Source: Gammaproteobacteria bacterium (GTDB lineage Bacteria > Pseudomonadota > Gammaproteobacteria > Pseudomonadales > Pseudohongiellaceae). Taken from it: DNA of 17,618 nt. The stretch covers positions 1-17,618 of the forward strand of contig DMJN01000258.1 in assembly GCA_003451715.1 (NCBI GenBank), in the 5' to 3' direction. The notes beneath the pieces are model-generated. The model did not search any database, was not told where the DNA came from, and saw only the letters and a program-made list of their open reading frames with translations. Below, piece by piece: positions 15,806 through 17,618 of the stretch. A program made the position numbers and the translations under genes. Every line of letters starts with the position of its first letter. Position 1 is the first letter of the stretch.

Positions 15806-16675
15806 ATGGCCCTTACTCGTTTTTTCAAACTACTCTCCGTCTTGTCTTTATTCAGCTTGTTCCTCGGGCAAACAGCCCAGGCTCAACGGGATTTTGGTAA
15901 CGTAGAAGTCACCGCCCACCATGTTTCCGGTAACTATTATTATCTGGAAGGTGCTGGCGGCAATATCGGTATCTCAGTTGGCGAAGATGGCGTGATCATG
16001 ATCGACGATCAGTTTGCCCCTCTTACCGACAAAATTCTCGCAGCTATCAGGGGTTTGAGTGATGGTGAGATTCGCTTCGTGATTAATACTCACGTTCATC
16101 CCGATCACACCGGTGGCAATGAGAATCTAGGCAAGATGGGTCTGGTAATTCTGGCCCGAGACGAGGTCAGGGTTCGTTTGCGTGACAGTCTCCCCGAAGT
16201 CGCCTTACCCGTGCTGACATTCAGTGACACGGTAACCATTCACATGAACGGTGAAGAGGTCTATGTATTCAAAGTGCCACCAGCGCATACCGATGGTGAC
16301 AGCTATATCTATTTCAAAGACTCTGATGTAATTCATGCCGGTGATGTATTCCGCACCACGGCTTTACCTTACATTGATAGGGAAAATGGTGGCACTCTTC
16401 AGGGGACCATCGATGGCCTCGGCTTGCTGATTGGAGCCTCTGGTCCGAACACCAAAATCATACCGGGTCATGGCGTGGTTTCAACACGAGAAGATGTCAT
16501 CGCTTTCAGAGACATGACTATCGAGTTGAGCGACCAGATTGCCGAGATGATTGAACGTGGCATGTCCTACGATCAGATTGCTGCAGCCAACCCAACCAGA
16601 GCGTACAATGATCGTTACGGAGATCCAGAGAGATTTCTGCGCGCGGTGTACGCGGAACTTGGAGGCGAAGAGTAA
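15806..16675 (+). CDS. Exported metallo-beta-lactamase-fold hydrolase
   Basis: The protein has 289 residues from ATG 15806, which AGGAGG (15792-15797) serves. An in-frame ATG at 15752 would add 18 residues before the signal peptide and has no comparable site. The signal peptide ends near AQA (26). The zinc ligands are THVHPDH (H96, H98, D100, H101), H161 in PAHTDGD, D180 in HAGDVF and H222 in PGHGVVS. The bridging Asp suits the glyoxalase II-like/quinoprotein-relay branch rather than the classical B1 beta-lactamases, so I would not predict antibiotic resistance from this alone. The location is periplasmic. The substrate is unknown. Confidence 0.88.
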   Translation: MALTRFFKLLSVLSLFSLFLGQTAQAQRDFGNVEVTAHHVSGNYYYLEGAGGNIGISVGEDGVIMIDDQFAPLTDKILAAIRGLSDGEIRFVINTHVHPDHTGGNENLGKMGLVILARDEVRVRLRDSLPEVALPVLTFSDTVTIHMNGEEVYVFKVPPAHTDGDSYIYFKDSDVIHAGDVFRTTALPYIDRENGGTLQGTIDGLGLLIGASGPNTKIIPGHGVVSTREDVIAFRDMTIELSDQIAEMIERGMSYDQIAAANPTRAYNDRYGDPERFLRAVYAELGGEE

Positions 16676-16712
16676 TTCTTCCCCAAAGTTTTACATTAAG
16701 GTAAGCGAATAT

Positions 16713-16751
16713 GTTGGCAGCACGTGTAGCTAATGCGTTAGTGCTGCCAAC
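16713..16751. terminator. 11-bp perfect inverted repeat between convergent genes, possible bidirectional terminator
   Basis: GTTGGCAGCAC (16713-16723) and GTGCTGCCAAC (16741-16751) form a perfect G/C-rich 11-bp stem with a 17-nt loop that contains a further TAA/TTA pairing. It lies 38 nt after the metallo-hydrolase stop, with a minus-strand gene converging from the right. Neither strand has a T-run after the stem, so it is not a standard intrinsic terminator. It may still act as a transcript end or protein-binding palindrome. Confidence 0.45.
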
Positions 16752-16871
16752 TATATCAACCAGATTCAGGACTTCTCTGTTTTCTTTTTCTGATGCTGCG
16801 GTAATGTACGCAATGTAGTTTTAGAGGCAAATACCCGAATCCGCGCTATTTCTGAGGTGAACAAACGAGAG

Positions 16872-17294
16872 TCAGCGGATTAATTCAAAGTCATATATGA
16901 AAGGCTGTATTTCAGAGATTTCGAATACGTAGTAAAGGCTCGAAATTGCACCCTTTCTGCGCAATTTCTCAAGCCTGCGTCGACCATCGATCAGGCGATA
17001 TCTCGTAGATTGCGGATTAGGCATGCCTCGGACTAAAAGGCCGGGGAATTTGGGATCCGCCGATTCAAATCGCGGCCCCACAAAATCGTTGCGCCCGAAT
17101 GCACCCCCAGGTTGAGCCCATATGTGTCTTAATTTCACTCGCCTGAGCTCTCTGCCAGGTAGTAACACGGGAAGTAAATCCTTGAGAGAAACATAACTAT
17201 ACTCACGGCCGGGAAGAGCCGAATCACCCCACATGCAATGGCCCGGCACGTGACTCAGTGAGCTAACGCGGAGAATGGATTTGGTTTTACTCAT
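16872..17294 (-). CDS. Small protein with a ParB-like DGRRR motif
   Basis: This 140-residue, basic protein has no signal peptide or membrane span. Residues 82-129 (PGLLVRGMPNPQ, then RYRLIDGRRRLEKLRRKG, then YYVFEISEI) resemble the ParB/sulfiredoxin-like fold, where a beta strand, 'DGxxR' and a helix form the nucleotide site. The N-terminal half is not recognised. The protein is much shorter than chromosomal ParB, lacks a helix-turn-helix, and has no ParA neighbour, so a partitioning role is unlikely. Similar stand-alone domains occur in phages and in marine bacteria. The ribosome site before the ATG is poor, and the true start may be internal. Confidence 0.55.
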   Translation of the reverse strand: MSKTKSILRVSSLSHVPGHCMWGDSALPGREYSYVSLKDLLPVLLPGRELRRVKLRHIWAQPGGAFGRNDFVGPRFESADPKFPGLLVRGMPNPQSTRYRLIDGRRRLEKLRRKGAISSLYYVFEISEIQPFIYDFELIR

Positions 17295-17420
17295 CTACAA
17301 AATGGGAGCAAGAAATTGGCCAGTAGTCTAGCAATAATTCTAGTAACAGAGAATGTATGGAGCGTGTCAGCCACATCAGTATATAGCTTTACATCAAGCC
17401 GCAGTGCATCGATGGGATGG

Positions 17421-17618
17421 CTAGCGAAAAGCATGTCTTAGCAGATAAGCGTAATGCACCGTGGCAATCAAACCGATAGCGGCAGTTATCAGTGCCAACG
17501 GTGTCAGATACTGCATGCTTTCAGTAAGCACGAGTAGAAATACCAGGTATTGAAGTGCGGTGGTTATCTTGCTCGGCATACGTGCCTTTACCGACCGTAC
17601 ACTGCGAATCTTACCCAG
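17421..17618 (-). CDS. Probable CDP-alcohol phosphatidyltransferase, C-terminal part (5' end outside window)
   Basis: The minus strand is open from the window edge to a TAG at 17421-17423, giving 65 residues. They include KARMPSKITTALQYLVFLLV followed by a second hydrophobic span (LALITAAIGLIATVHYAYLL). A GK/SK-x-T-T-xxQ element before the last two membrane helices is typical of phosphatidylglycerophosphate/cardiolipin synthase-type enzymes, which join CDP-diacylglycerol to an alcohol in the inner membrane. The diagnostic DGxxAR...GxxxDxxxD motif would lie beyond the window, so the family call is tentative. Confidence 0.55.
   Translation of the reverse strand: MGKIRSVRSVKARMPSKITTALQYLVFLLVLTESMQYLTPLALITAAIGLIATVHYAYLLRHAFR

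Noticed and set aside
16713..16751. Integron attC-type recombination site
   Set aside because: attC ends read RYYYAAC...GTTRRRY, while this palindrome reads GTTGGCA...TGCCAAC, the reverse order; no integrase is nearby.
1..17618. CRISPR array, defence island, prophage or toxin-antitoxin system
   Set aside because: No regularly spaced repeats, nuclease or toxin families, phage genes or integrase were seen on either strand.

Overview
The window looks like a chromosomal segment of a free-living, probably marine, Gammaproteobacterium. This is inferred from the classical pstSCAB-phoU and phoB-phoR gene set, Gram-negative lipoproteins, an outer-membrane porin, several exported hydrolases and a roughly balanced base composition. 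No rRNA, tRNA, CRISPR array, transposase or phage gene was seen, and I cannot name the genus.

Layout. The left edge (1-243) holds the tail of a truncated gene, then an in-frame stretch interrupted by stops. Next come an exported epoxide-hydrolase-like alpha/beta hydrolase (315-1238) and a 988-residue lipoprotein joining a TolB-like propeller to an amidohydrolase (1408-4374). Convergent to it is an exported protein with a c-type heme site and a PHM/DBM-like two-copper monooxygenase domain (4494-5789).

The centre (5918-14650) is a compact phosphate-starvation locus. A porin (minus) is divergent from pstS-pstC-pstA-pstB-phoU (plus). That operon is convergent with phoB-phoR (minus; phoB upstream of phoR). 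PstS captures periplasmic phosphate, PstCA/PstB import it, PhoU passes transport status to PhoR, and PhoB should activate the locus. Three promoters (porin, pstS, phoB) carry the same tandem 7-mer, TCTTAAY-N4-TCTTAAY or close to it. Each is followed after exactly 10 bp by a -10-like hexamer. This is the spacing of an E. coli pho box with a different half-site, and I read it as this lineage's PhoB operator. The porin is therefore probably a phosphate-regulated outer-membrane channel.

The right part holds a nitroreductase (14929-15606), an exported metallo-beta-lactamase-fold hydrolase (15806-16675), a small minus-strand protein with a ParB-like motif (16872-17294) and the C-terminal end of a probable CDP-alcohol phosphatidyltransferase (17421-17618, minus, cut by the window edge).

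A second layer is a small family of hairpin or half-hairpin repeats (core AAAAATGGGATCAGAG), with four copies. Two in one polarity bracket the propeller-amidohydrolase gene and two in the opposite polarity bracket the nitroreductase gene. I found no clearly new multi-gene system. The strongest leads are the Pho-box variant, this repeat family and the Asp-to-Asn change at the nucleophile of the epoxide-hydrolase-like enzyme.
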